A stretch of 64,000 bases of DNA. It comes from Piliocolobus tephrosceles (taxonomy: Eukaryota > Chordata > Mammalia > Primates > Cercopithecidae). The stretch is taken from contig NC_045438.1 of assembly GCF_002776525.5 (NCBI RefSeq), positions 161,200,616 to 161,264,615 on the forward strand, given 5' to 3'. How positions within the stretch are numbered: the stretch's first letter is position 1; the number at the start of each line of letters is the position of its first letter. Below, in pieces: positions 43,809-54,687 of the stretch. The translations under genes and the position numbers were made by a program. The notes beneath the pieces are model-generated. The model saw nothing but the letters and a program-made list of their open reading frames with translations. It was not told the origin of the DNA and made no database searches.

Positions 43809-44103
43809 GGCTGGGAGTGGTGGCTCACACCTGTAATCCCAGCACTTTGGGAGGCCAAGGCGGGCGGATCACTTGAGGTTGGGAGTTTGAGACCAGCCTG
43901 GCCAACATAGTGAAACCCTGTTTCTACTAAAAATACAAAAATTAGCCAGGTGTGGTGGCATGCGCCTGTAATCCCAGCTACTCAGGAGGCTGAGACAGGA
44001 GAACCGCTTGAATCCAAGAAGTGGAGGTTGTAGTGAGCTGAGATTCCGCCCCTGGACTCCAGCCTGGGAGATAGTACAAGACTCTGTCTCAAAAAAAAAA
44101 AAA
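43809..44103 (+). repeat. Alu (AluS-like)
   Basis: GGCTGGGAGTGGTGGCTCAC to AGACTCTGTCTC plus A12. AATCTATTTTCTG flanks it on both sides as the target-site duplication. Confidence 0.93.
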
Positions 44104-44343
44104 TCTATTTTCTGTATTGGAGAGGAAAACATACAAGCCTCTTGATAAATAAAACTATATTAGAATATTATATATGAATGTATCTGCCAGATCTGAGCCT
44201 AAACTCTAGTTAGCAGGTAAGCGCTTATTAAAAAATATTTACAGTAATGTATTTTTAATCAACCAAGATTTCACCTTGTATAAAAAATACCAAGAACTTC
44301 CACACACTACGTCTTTTTTTTGTTTTTGCTTTTTAAAATTCAT

Positions 44344-44480
44344 GTCAGGTGCAGTGGCTCATACCTGTAATCTCAACACTTTGGGAGGCTAAGGTAGAAG
44401 GACTGCTTCATCCCAGGAGTTTAGGAATTTGAGACCAGCCTGAGCAACAGAGAGAGACCCTGTCTCCAAAAAAAAAAAAA
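44344..44480 (+). repeat. Alu left arm (FLAM-like)
   Basis: GTCAGGTGCAGTGGCTCATA to GAGAGACCCTGTCTCC and A13. Only the left monomer is present before the next Alu starts. Confidence 0.82.
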
Positions 44481-44482
44481 CC

Positions 44483-44787
44483 ACTCACGCCTGTAATCCC
44501 AGCACTTTGGGAGTCCGAGGCAGGCAGATCACCTGAGGTCAAGAGTTCCAAACCAACCTGGGCAACAAGGAAAAACCCCACATCTTTAAAAAAAAAAAAC
44601 AAAAAAAAGAAAAAAAAAATTACAAAAATTAGCCTGGCGTCATGGTAGGCGCCTGTAATCCCAGCTACTCGGGAGAGAATCACTTGAACCTGGGAGGTAG
44701 AGGTTGCAGTGAGCCGAGACGGCACCACCGCACTCCAGCCTGGGTAACAAGAGTGAAACACTTCATCTCAAAAAAAAAAAAAAAAAA
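44483..44787 (+). repeat. Alu (AluS-like), 5'-truncated
   Basis: Begins at CACTCACGCCTGTAATCCCA, lacking the first roughly 15 bases. It has an expanded A-rich linker (44,588-44,620) and a tail of 18 A. Confidence 0.9.
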
Positions 44788-45599
44788 CCAGAAAACCTAT
44801 TCACATGGTTCACCTTTGTGTTTCAGAACACCCACCCCATCTTCCTGGTTATCTCCCCTATTTGTGAAGACATATCTACCTCTTTTATGAGAAAATTAAG
44901 ATTCTGATTTTGTATATTCAGAGAAACGTTTTGTTTTTTACAATAAAGTGTCAGAATAAAGGAAGCTCCCCTAAAACAGTGAAAGTGATTTTTTATAAAT
45001 ATGATCTAAAATCAACTATTATCACATGTGTATATTGCACATACACACACACATACAAACACATAAAGCAAGATTTATACCCTGTAGGTTTCTGGCTTGG
45101 TATTCTGTTTTAAATCCTAGGAGTAACGGAAAAAAGAGAAGTTAAATTATACACAGACCAACACTCCTATTAACTCATACCACTAATGAAACAAAACTCT
45201 AACTAAGCAGAGAAAATGGGCCCACACATTGGAGCTCTGAAATTATTTTGGTCTTTGATCTGAGTGCCCATCTCTCCTATTTAATGTAAACTTCAAATCA
45301 AGAGCCATGAAAAATGGTTATAATTAGTAAAGGCCCCAGTGTGACAGCTTTTAGCGCAACCAGGCATTAACAAGGAGTTTTTTTCACTTTTACGTTAAGC
45401 TGAGCCAACTTTTATTTTAGAATTTCTGTAATTCAAAATTCTTTCCCACCAAAGCACTTAATTATTTCCCACCTAGCACCACCCTCTGCATGAAATCTTT
45501 AGTTCATGTCCATTTCCTTCACTGAATTTGTAGCACTATTTAGGCCTTAGCTTCCAAATTACATGTGGCTATTCTCCAAAATCTTCAAAAACTCTCATT
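44788..45599. other. Unassigned sequence
   Basis: AT-rich. A short CA/CATA repeat lies at 45,041-45,062. No gene recognised. Confidence 0.35.
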
Positions 45600-46450
45600 T
45601 TTGTATCAGAAATCAACACACAGTGGTGAGTGAGCACCAACTATGCAATCGTTCTAGGTACAGGAGATGGAAAAATATTCTTGAAGTGAGAGAAACATGT
45701 TAACAGATAAATTAAAACAGATAAGACTTGACAGATGGGGGTAAAAGTTATTCACAACAGAAAAGCTAATTCTCCGTACAAGAGGTAGAATTTAAGCTGG
45801 GTCTTGAAAAAAGAGTATGAAATCTTTATTGCTGAAGGAAGGGGATGGGGATGCAACAGAATGAACAATCCAGGCAACAGGAAGCAGTAAGAATCAATTC
45901 AGTGTGGCAGTGGGGCAGAAGAGAGTGACAAGAGCTGAGACTAGAAATTCGGCTTGGAAGCAAAGTTCCTTGTATGCCAAGTTAAGGAGTTTGGATTTCT
46001 TCCTGTAGACAACAGAAAGCCAAGAGATGTTTTTAAGCAGGCAAACACCACGCACAGCTTTAGTTTTGATGATTCTGGCAGCAGAGTGGAGGATGAACTG
46101 CAGTAGGGAGAAACTGGTGGCAGGAAATTAACTTGGGAGGCATTTGTGACTTGATGAGGGCCTTAGGTCAGAAACGATACAACAGTCAATGCCAGGGCCA
46201 GACTGGAGTGTGGTTTTGCAGAGAGGGCCTGGTGACTGACAGAACATCGGGGCAGGAGAGACAAGCCTCAGGACAGCAGTAAGGCTCCTGGACTAGAAGG
46301 CTGGGTGGATGGTGATCACCTTCCAGAAGGAAGGGAGAATATTTCATTTTTACAAGTACCTGCAGGGTAAGGTACTTGCAGGGTGATCAGGGTGACAGAA
46401 GGTTCAAGTTTAGGACAAGTTAGTTGTAAATGGAGATACAGAGTTGGGAG
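45600..46450 (-). repeat. L2 LINE, antisense
   Basis: Read on the minus strand this is the 3' half of L2. On the plus strand the landmarks appear reversed: GAGCACCAACTATGCAATCG, TTTAAGCTGGGTCTTGAAAA, TGTATGCCAAGTTAAGGAGT, TTGGATTTCTTCCTGTAGAC, GATGATTCTGGCAGCAGAGT, GTTTAGGACAAGTTAGTTGT. Frame-destroying changes are frequent. Confidence 0.72.
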
Positions 46451-47587
46451 TTGGCAGTTTATAGGTTAGAGGAGAAGACAGAAAAGCACCAGAATGCAGG
46501 GGCGTTCTGCAGGAACAGGACTTATTACCAGGTATGGAACTCCTAAGGTGGCTGCAGAGCAATGACCCTGAGCACCATCGGTACGACTGATACCAACGGG
46601 ACACTGACTAACTGCTGGTTTAAGATGTAAAAAGAGCTATCTTCAAGTAGTGCACATGTCTATAAAGTAAGTGGGAGCCCAGGCCACTCTAGGGGTGACT
46701 CTGCCTACCACTGGCAGCCCTTCCTTCTCTGGAATTCAATCTCTGTCTCCTTGTTTTCTTCTCCCCTCCATGGTTTCCTCACCTCCTGTCTGTGTGATAG
46801 ACTGGAGGGGGTGGGGGCGGGGGGGGGAAGGCCAAGGGTCAGATCAGTAGCACTTGTTGGCTAAAAGATCACTCCTGTCACTATATTAGACATTTCTGGT
46901 CTGAGGCCTGGAGTCAGTCCCTTAACATAAAAATAATCACTGCTTCCTACCCTGCATCCCCTTATTCCCTTCCTATCCCTCCCAACCACAGCAGCTGGCA
47001 GACATCCACCCTCTCAAGAGGAGATGTATGGACAGAGGACCCGGCTCAGAAACACTGCCCTATAAAAAGGGCAGACGGTTATGTAAGAAGTTTGCAAAAA
47101 CTTGAGAAAATAAAATACAGGAGACCACGAATGCAAAAACATTAACTGTCAAGCAAGTAAGGGCTAGTTCAAACACATTAAAAAAAAAAAAAGTATACTC
47201 CACATACCTTACAGCATGAAGGAGGCTACAGATGACAGCACCAGAGCAAGTTTCCCAAATAACTGAAGAGGTGCCTGGGAAAGCTGAGCCATCTACCAGA
47301 GCAGCTTCACAGAGCCAATGAATATGTTTTGTTTTAGAAGCAGATGACTTCTAGAATTTTCATTTACTATGGGGTTTTCAAATACATTTAATGCCACTTA
47401 ATGTTCTCCTTAACCCCAAATTTTCTGTGAAAATTAGAACTTGCCAACCATGGTACCTCTGATACAAGTAAGAGCTTACTTGCTTTACGGAATTTCAGAT
47501 TTATAAATATATCACATGCAATACAGGGAGTGCACCCGGTGGACTTGGAGATGAGACCCAGGCCACGACTACCGTACCTTCCAAGCA
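46451..47587. other. Unassigned sequence with a G-rich run
   Basis: No gene. 46,806-46,828 is a run of G blocks (GGGGGTGGGGGCGGGGGGGGG) that could fold as a G-quadruplex. Confidence 0.4.
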
Positions 47588-47785
47588 GGCTTTCTCAATC
47601 TCAGCTCTGCTGACATATGGGGGGTGTTCTGTGCACTCTAAGATGTGGAGCAGCATCTCTGGGGTCTATGTACTAAAGGACAGTAGCAACTCACCCCTGC
47701 CACCCTCCTCCCCAAAAACAAAAATGTCTCCAGACATTGCCAAAAGTCTCCTGGGGGCAAAACCACCAGGTTGAGAACCACTGCT
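47588..47785 (-). repeat. MER5A (hAT-Charlie DNA transposon fossil)
   Basis: The reverse complement reads GTGGTTCTCAACCTGGTGGT, then TTTTGCCCCCAGGAGACTTT, TGGCAATGTCTGGAGACATT and GATGCTGCTCCACATCTTAG, ending TTGAGAAAGC. Same family as the plus-strand copy at 62,252. Confidence 0.88.
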
Positions 47786-47837
47786 TCAAAGAGTAAGCCC
47801 CAAGCTTGTCATCTGCTTTTTCCTTAAAACTCATCCC

Positions 47838-48035
47838 TCAGCCTGATCAACATGGTGAAACCCTGTCGCTACTAAAAATACAAAAGTTCGCTGGGCTTGG
47901 TGGTGTGTGCCTGTAGTCCCACCTGCTCAGGAGACTGAGGCAGGAGAATCGCTTGAACCCTGGAGGTGGAGTTGCAGACAGCCGAGATTGTGCCACTGCA
48001 CTCCATCCTGGGTGACAGTGAGACTCCGCCTCACC
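47838..48035 (+). repeat. 5'-truncated Alu
   Basis: Starts at CAGCCTGATCAACATGGTGA and ends GAGACTCCGCCTCACC without a clear poly-A tail. Confidence 0.85.
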
Positions 48036-48534
48036 TAAGTGAACCACATTAAGAAGTTTGCTAGTTCTGTTAGTCTCGCAGCACTAAAAACAAAAAGTGC
48101 TGCGTTTCCCCAATTTGAACATAAACGCCTAGGCAAAATTTGACTAAGGTAATGGAGGTGTGCAAAATTCTGGAAAGGAAATCCAGAATGGATACCCACA
48201 AAGCTTCCTGAGCTCAAAATATACCACTTTCTTCCATTTATAGATTTTGACTTTCTGGAACATTTACTTTATTCTTACAACAATCTCATGAGGTAGAAAG
48301 GCTACTAAAAAGATGCGTCTCATCACATTCATCAACAGAAATGCTACCAAGAGCAAGAGTGCTTTTTAAATTTTCCTTATACCTTCAAACTCAATTAGGT
48401 TTATTTTGAAAAGGATCTAGTCTTATTTAAAACACACACACACCATACACATGGAGATAAACAGGCAGTATATATTTAATGCTGCTAAGTCCTCTTGAGG
48501 TCAAGCTGACTCTGAAAAGCAGCTGTTCTACAGG

Positions 48535-48660
48535 GCTAGGCTGGAGTTAGGAGTTCTGGGTTCCAAGTTTGATTTATTATCAGTCCCTGGGTGGACCACA
48601 GCGCAGCTGTAAAATGGGTCAACATACCCACCCAACTCTTAGTGTTCCTCTAAGCATAAA
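48535..48660 (+). repeat. MIR-like fragment
   Basis: AGGAGTTCTGGGTTCCAAGT, GGACCACAGCGCAGCTGTAA and AATGGGTCAACATACCCACC resemble MIR head and core. Diverged. Confidence 0.5.
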
Positions 48661-50929
48661 CATGGAATCTTTGCTAAAGGCCTCCACAAGAGCAGGGTGA
48701 AATTAACTAAGCCCTAGAAGGCATATCTGAATGAAAAAGAAAACTTTTGAAGGGATTAAACCACCAGAAGTATCACACACTTTTATAACAATCCTATCCT
48801 ATAGTCTCTGAAAAGAGTGAAAAAGAGATGAAATACCAAGCAAGCTAGGGAAAAACAAATAGAGCATTTAAAAGCTTTATCTAATTACCCCCACTGAGAC
48901 GTTTTCTCTTCAGTCTGGCTGTCTGACAATGCCTGTGGGGGTTTTCATTCTCTTTCTCCACCCACCCTCATGATGTCTGCAAGCCCTCAGGTGAATCCCT
49001 GCAGGAGCAGTCAGTGCCCAGTCCCGGGACTTCACAGAGGTTTTCGAATTCTCTTAGCATTACTTGCTTGAATCACACTGAACAAACAGTCTCCACCCTC
49101 TCCCACTGCTTTTGTCTGAAGCACCTATTCACAGGCAGCCACCTTTACTGGTGAGCAGGCTGGCTAACTTCAATACCCTTGAAGTCCCACCAAAAGCAAG
49201 ATGCACCGATCACTCCCAGTCTCCTCCTCCCCATCCGCTTCACCCCAATCCGCCACTGCCAAGGGCAGAGTGCAATCCCCAGCTACTCGGCTGCAGTTCA
49301 GACCACGACGAACACCAGGGAACATGACAAGAGAAACTGAGTGGAGCACAGTCGATGACACTGCCGACAGGACTGCTAACATAAAAGGAAAAACCCCTCT
49401 CCACCTTTCTCATTCTTTTACCTCCGTAGTAATGAAAACATCAGCAGTCTTCTTTTCTGTCTTCTGCCTTCTATGGGAGTGGGGGAAATGAAAACTAAGT
49501 GATGCATTTCAGAGAGCACACCGTATGCTTCCTCTGGGTTCCATATAGTGTACCTTTTCCCTCTGATTTATAAGGAGAGGTCCCTGCAACCCTCACCCCC
49601 GTGTGGAAATCACCGTCTGACCCTTGCTCTTTGAAAAGTGCCATGGCTGCTTCTACTCAAAACTCACTCCCTAAATCAGGAAAGAGAGGAAAGAAACAGA
49701 AAGAAAATTCATTTATCAACTTCTTAATCATATTTGGATATAAAAAATATGACTCAACACTGCCTGTTCAATAGGTCAGATGTACACAAATTAACCTTGA
49801 AGCAGGCAAACTTCTGGCTTACAACAGGCTTACCATTCAGCCAAGAGATGATAATTACCAATCATGGCTTCAATTAGATCTCAACCATTTTATCTCACTG
49901 AAAAACTTCGAGATACTTGAACATACTTATGGCAGAAATGTAATATACATCATACCTATTTTTGTTTTCTAACATTTGGCCAGTCCTTCCAAAGATACTC
50001 TGAACCTAATATAACTATTTTTAAAAAGACATCCATGAACTGGGCGGAATAAGCTGTACCAGGGAGGTGGAGTGAAATGGAGGAGGAGCCCTATCAAAAC
50101 CTAATCTAAGGGAATGATAATCTCAGTAAAGGGGGAAAGAAAGCTATTGTCCCCTTATCAGGACAGACTACATTGCATACTTTGTATTGATACTAAATTG
50201 CATTTCTATCTTTGAATACAAATCTGTTTGATATGGAATAAAAGAAAGACATAACTTTATGGATTATGTAGAATTTCCAAAACAAACCAAGGAATCAGTT
50301 ATTATTACTAGAAATAAGAGGGCACTATACACACAAACCCTCAGGAAGGTTCAACCTGAACACATTGGCAATAGTCAAGAAGTCCACCAGACAAACTGCC
50401 ATCCACCACCACAAGGCTGGTCATAGAGTACTGAACTTCAATTAAAGACACTTACAAAAGAAAGAGATTATTTAAATATAATAACAAAACCAAAACAAAC
50501 TTTAACATCCTACCTTCCCAGGTCAAAGGACACAGAAGATTCAGAAATTAATTAAACCCAGTAAATAATGTAAAACAGGGAAGGATTCCCTTTCAAAAAT
50601 GCTTCGGTTAATTTTAGCATCCTTCTGTTTAGCTGCTTAGCAACCCTTATCCTATGACCTTCTAAGCACCACCTACTTTTCAGAAGGATAATGAATAGAA
50701 ACATCAAAAGAATTCACTTCTGTTTCCAAAGAATATATTTAACCAATTTTTATAGGAGTTAAATTCGTATTAATTATGCCGTGCAAAATCCTAAAAGGGT
50801 AGCATTATAAAACTTCATTAACTGGGACATTTCCTTAGCTGAAGGTGATAAACGATGTTAGCAAGTGAGCATAAGATAGCAAGCAAAGACTTCCAAACTG
50901 ACCTCAGAAGTGGAATAACACAACAGCTC

Positions 50930-51010
50930 AAAATTGAAGAGCAAAAACGACCTAAGGCAGCTACTCTGTACAGTGCCTGGCACACAGCAGGTAACCAATA
51001 AACTGCTGTC
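50930..51010 (+). repeat. L2/MIR 3'-end-like fragment
   Basis: CAGTGCCTGGCACACAGCAG then GTAACCAATAAACTGCTGTC match the shared L2/MIR 3' terminus. Confidence 0.45.
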
Positions 51011-51658
51011 GATCAGATGCTGGACTAATAAGCGTAGGTTTCTTTTCTTCCTTCAACATGTTGTACCTGTGTTGGATACAAATAAGGCCTTGGGAGTCTG
51101 CCTGAAGAAATTTAAAAAACCCTTCAATCAAAAGGTCGCTTGTTGGAATATGTAACTAGTTAGGAATGGATGCACCACCTCTACCAGCTCAATAAGACGC
51201 ATGTTCTCCACCACATAACAAACACTTGTCTGCCATAAGAGCTTAGCGTCTGATTTTCTGATGAGAAATAAAGCAGTATCTACAAAAACCCAGAGAATGA
51301 TATTTCACGTAACAGTAAGCATCAGCAGCATTTCTTAAGAGTATTACACATCCAGCAAATCCTCTTTTAAAACAAGACATTCTAAAATGCAACCAGTTTA
51401 GCAGTATTTTTAAGACAAAAACAATGCAAGTTCATTAACCTAAAATGGAGCACAAGCTAAGCAAATAACTAAATCAAAGAGTTCTTCTCTCCCTTTCTTT
51501 TGTAAAAATGGGGGAAAGGTATTTTTTTTAACACATTTAAAACTTGATTAAAGTCATTCAAATGTTTAATTCATCAGTGTAACCAAAGCTCAAAGCACAT
51601 CAAAGCAGGACCCATCAGCGGGTACCCAGAAAGCTCCCTCCAAAGGGCAGAGGTAAAC

Positions 51659-51685
51659 ACATACATACACACACGCACACACACC
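51659..51685 (+). repeat. (CA)n-rich microsatellite
   Basis: CATACATACACACACGCACACACACC, imperfect. Confidence 0.8.
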
Positions 51686-52525
51686 ACCCCTAAAATTAGT
51701 GATCCGTCTTTGTATCAATTACTTGTAGAGCTCGAACCCATTCCTTCAAAAGTTCTGTGGACTCTTGAAGGTAGTACAGAACTCAACGTTTGTTTTTCAA
51801 AGAGGTTTTAGCCAACACTTTGGCCTCTATCTAACTCAGACTTCCGGGTTGAAATATGTCTTAGAAACTATACCTGCCTACTTGAAAAAGCACCAAATCT
51901 AGAGGATGATTTTCGTGGGTGTGAAAAAACAAAACTAAATCACATTCTTTTCTTGGCAGTTCTCTTTTCCCCACTCCACTTCAATTAAACTTATTTCAGA
52001 ATCAACTCGCACATATGCACGGTCCACTACATATATAAAGGGGAAAAAAAATCTCAAAAATAATGGGGATGCACTAGCAACTCTGCCTTTGCAGAAATCA
52101 TTTCAAGTCTTCTTAAGACAGAAATTCCTCGCTATTTCCAGCAACACCATTCAACAGACAAACTTTATTCCCATTGGCTTTTAAATAGCTAAGCTTAAAT
52201 CTAACGCTTAAGAGGGTTCACTTTTCTACTAATGAAAACCCCCGGACAGGTTTTTCAACATACCAAAACGTTATATTTTTTTATTCACCCTGTTGTCTGT
52301 CTCCACATACACCACCATCACAAACAGCAGCAGCAGGAGCATCCTCAAAAGACGAAAACCCCTCCAAAGTGCCCCGAATGTGTGCTGCTGCTGGCTCTGA
52401 AGCCGTGTAGAATTTCGTAATGGAATGTGAACTGCTCGTCCGGATCTGGGCTCACGTTCTATCTCCTAACCAGTAAGGAGCGAGAGAGGGCAAATCTGCT
52501 GAGCAAGGAGAAATACTTTCCTCCT

Positions 52526-52533
52526 CTTTTATA
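52526..52533 (-). promoter_or_regulatory. TATA box, minus strand (candidate)
   Basis: The complement reads GGGTTATAAAAGAGG, a canonical TATAAAAG at the left edge of the main CpG island. A start about 25-30 bases downstream would fall near 52,500. A GTGAGC donor-like word (AAC then GTGAGC, complement of 52,449-52,457) follows about 45 bases later. Confidence 0.4.
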
Positions 52534-52902
52534 ACCCATCACGGATGCACGGCGGCCGAGGGGCGCGAGCTGCACGCGGCGCCTGTCAAGCTGCCCGGGC
52601 CCGCACCCCGTGGGGTCCCCGCGTCCCCCAGCTCCCCGCCCCGCCCGGAGAGGAAGGCGGCCTCGCCGACCCGTGGGCTCGGCCGACGCGCCCCGCACTC
52701 ACGCGGGGCCGCGGAGCAGGTCACATCGTCGACGCGCCCTTGGCCCGGTCCAGAAAACACGCCGCTTCCCAGGGAGGGGGTCGGCGGCGACGGGAAGGAC
52801 CTCCCCTGCTCCTTAGCAACCATTAAAGTCGCAGTTTCCTAAGAGACCGCGAGCGGGGAGGGGGCGCGGGGGGCCCGGCCCGAAACTTGTGCGGGAAGTG
52901 GC

Positions 52903-52927
52903 GGGGGGGGGCAACAGGCCCCCCCCC
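52903..52927. repeat. G9/C9 inverted run
   Basis: Nine G (52,903-52,911) and nine C (52,919-52,927) face each other across a seven-base spacer, able to form a very stable hairpin. The run is also a likely sequencing or assembly trouble spot. Confidence 0.8.
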
Positions 52928-53468
52928 ACCCAGCTAGACGCTGGGGGCCGGGATGGGAGGAGGAAGGGAAGCCCCAGAACTCGCAAAAAACTGGTCCAGC
53001 GGGCGGCGGACAAAAGTTTCCGAGCGCGCTCCACAGCTGGGCGGTGGAGCGGGCCCCGGCGGCCGGCCCCGCCTCGGATGCTCCCGGCCTCCTTCCTGTG
53101 CTCGTGACGGCGCCGAGACCCCAACCCCTCCCCCGCCCGCGAGGCAGGCTAGCTCCACACCGAGGGCTCCCACGAAAACACGCACCCCGCCAATGGAAGG
53201 GCGAGGGAACAATACGTGCCCGCACGGCTCGGGCCCGGTCCCCTCCTCCCCTGGTCCCCCGGGGCAGTGGTCGGCGTGACCACGACCTCCAGCCGAGAAC
53301 CGGCGAGGGCGCGGGGCTGCCCGCGGCCCCCTCCCGGCCGGCGCCGTCCGCCCGGGAGGATCAAAGTCCGCAGAGCAGGGCGCGGCGGATGCTCCCACCG
53401 AGCAGCCCCGAGCAGGCACCCCCGCTCGAGCACCCCGAGCAGACACCCCCAAGCCGGCACCCCCGGAT

Positions 53469-53507
53469 ACCTTACGGCGGCGGCGGGAGAGCGGGCGCCG
53501 TCATCTC
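53469..53507 (-). other. Possible alternative first-exon end with a tiny uORF
   Basis: On the minus strand an ATG (complement of 53,498-53,500 region) opens ten codons (ATGACGGCGCCCGC.., ending CCGCCGTAA), overlapping donor-like words GTAAGG and AAG then GTATCC. It may be a non-coding first exon with a short upstream ORF, or chance in CGG-rich DNA. Confidence 0.25.
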
Positions 53508-53672
53508 CGCGCTTCCCGGCCCGAGAGGGACTCGAAAGTATGTAGGAGAAAAGTTTCCCCTCCCACATGGGGGGGAGGATGTCGAGGGAGAGAGGGCGGA
53601 AGATGGAGAGCAGCGCTGGGAAGATGTTTCTGGCCGGCGGTGCGCGCACCATCCGAGTCCCGGCGGTGCTGG

Positions 53673-53733
53673 TTAAAAATAAACTCGGCGGCGCGGGTCG
53701 GGCCGGATTCCTGCGCTCGGACGGCTAATATGG
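53673..53733. promoter_or_regulatory. MEF2-like and CArG-like motifs inside the CpG island
   Basis: TTAAAAATAA at 53,673-53,682 fits the MEF2 consensus YTAWWWWTAR. GCTAATATGG at 53,724-53,733 (complement CCATATTAGC) is one base short of an SRF CArG box CCW6GG. Both are AT-rich islands in strongly GC-rich DNA, which makes chance less likely but does not prove use. Confidence 0.4.
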
Positions 53734-54106
53734 ATGCGCATCAGGTCCTGCTGGCGAGGCGCTGCGGCGGCTCGCGCTGGGAGCTGGTTGGCAGAGCCGG
53801 CGGCTCGGGAAAGGGAAAAGAGCGGAGGAAGGGGAGGAGGAGGAGGAGGAACGGCCCGGCGCGCAGCCCGAGGGGAGAGGGCTGCCCGGCTCATCCCTGG
53901 CCGCCCCGCCAGCCCGAGCGCACGCTGCGCGGCGTGGGGCGTGCGGGTCCCCGGCTGCGGGACACGCCGAGTTTCAAAAGTACAACGCGCTCTGCAGACT
54001 TCACCCTCCCCATCCCCAAAGTTCTTTAAAAGGTCGCTCCGGCTGTGCCCCAGATGTCTCGCTGCCGCCGGAGTACCGCGAGTCGGAACCCGGGGCACGT
54101 ACTTAC

Positions 54107-54250
54107 GGCCGGGCAGGACGCTTGGCTCCCAGGCATGATGCGTTGGGGACCGGTGGGCTTCAGGGAGAGACCGAGGAGAGATGCAAACTTGTTCCGGAAA
54201 AGGAATCAAAATGGCGTTTCTGGATGTGCAAAGTTCATCAACTCCGCAGT
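54107..54250 (-). CDS. Candidate first coding exon (gene unidentified)
   Basis: Reading leftward, a YY1-like CGCCATTTTG and ETS-like TTCCGGAA lie at the start. ATG follows at 54,136-54,134 (A at -3, so a fair context), then ten codons (M P G S Q A S C P A) ending at 54,107, and GTAAGTACG at 54,106-54,098. The donor is strong on the intron side but has C instead of G at the last exon base. The right limit 54,250 is a guess at the start site. No homologue of the ten residues is recognised. The next exon would lie to the left and is not visible in the window. If the ATG is not used the exon is 5'UTR. Confidence 0.4.
54194..54216. promoter_or_regulatory. ETS-like and YY1-like motifs
   Basis: CCGGAA at 54,194-54,199 and CAAAATGGCG at 54,207-54,216. 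YY1 and ETS sites commonly lie at, or just inside, first exons of CpG-island promoters, in line with a start near here. Confidence 0.45.
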
Positions 54251-54415
54251 CACTTCCCCTCCTCCTCTTCTCCCACAGGGAGGGAGGTGGGCGAGGAGCT
54301 GGCGACCCCAGCGCCCCAGCCGTCGTCCCGGCCCCCGTCTCGGCCCCCCGCCCAGCTTCCTCGCCCGCACGCTCGGAGTCTCGCTCTCCCCCTCTCACCC
54401 TGATAAGTAGACACA

Positions 54416-54422
54416 TCACGTG
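54416..54422. promoter_or_regulatory. E-box TCACGTG
   Basis: TCACGTG (USF/TFE/MITF-type palindromic core CACGTG) lies about 170-280 bases upstream of the candidate minus exon, next to a GATAAG word at 54,401-54,406. Confidence 0.4.
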
Positions 54423-54463
54423 TTGCTCCTGCGAGTCTCCTGGGGACGTGTTACTGAGCGGCC

Positions 54464-54482
54464 GCGGCGGCGGCGGCGGCGC
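54464..54482 (+). repeat. (CGG)6 trinucleotide repeat
   Basis: GCGGCCGCGGCGGCGGCGGC-type tract upstream of the candidate minus exon. Short and pure. CGG tracts in promoters or 5'UTRs can vary in length. Confidence 0.85.
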
Positions 54483-54663
54483 TCGGACTGGGGGGGGGTG
54501 AGGGGGAGGACCGCGGTACCCGCCTGTCCCCACCGCCGCCCCCGCCCCGACTTTAGCAGGGTGACCGCAGTTGCCATCCCGGGATGGATGGAGGTGGAGT
54601 CCCCTCCCCACCCCCCACCGCAGCCCCAGGTTTGCCCTACGCCCTCCCAAGGCGCCCCGGGCC

Positions 54664-54687
54664 ATGGGAGGGCCGGGCTGCCCGAGG
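54664..54687 (+). other. Candidate divergent plus-strand exon end
   Basis: GCCATGG (strong start context) at 54,661-54,667 opens eight codons (M G G P G C P R) that end exactly at CGAGG, followed by GTAAGG. This is a donor with good exon and intron bases, pointing right. It faces away from the minus candidate exon about 530 bases to the left. It may be a divergent promoter transcript or chance. Confidence 0.25.

Larger units (their letters stand above)
48036..52440. other. Alu-free 4.4-kb stretch left of the CpG island
   Basis: Only weak MIR/L2 scraps (near 48,535 and 50,930) and a short CA repeat (51,659-51,685) are recognisable. If the 54-kb exon is real this is the start of intron 1, where promoter-proximal enhancers are common. 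No coding frame is supported. Confidence 0.4.
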
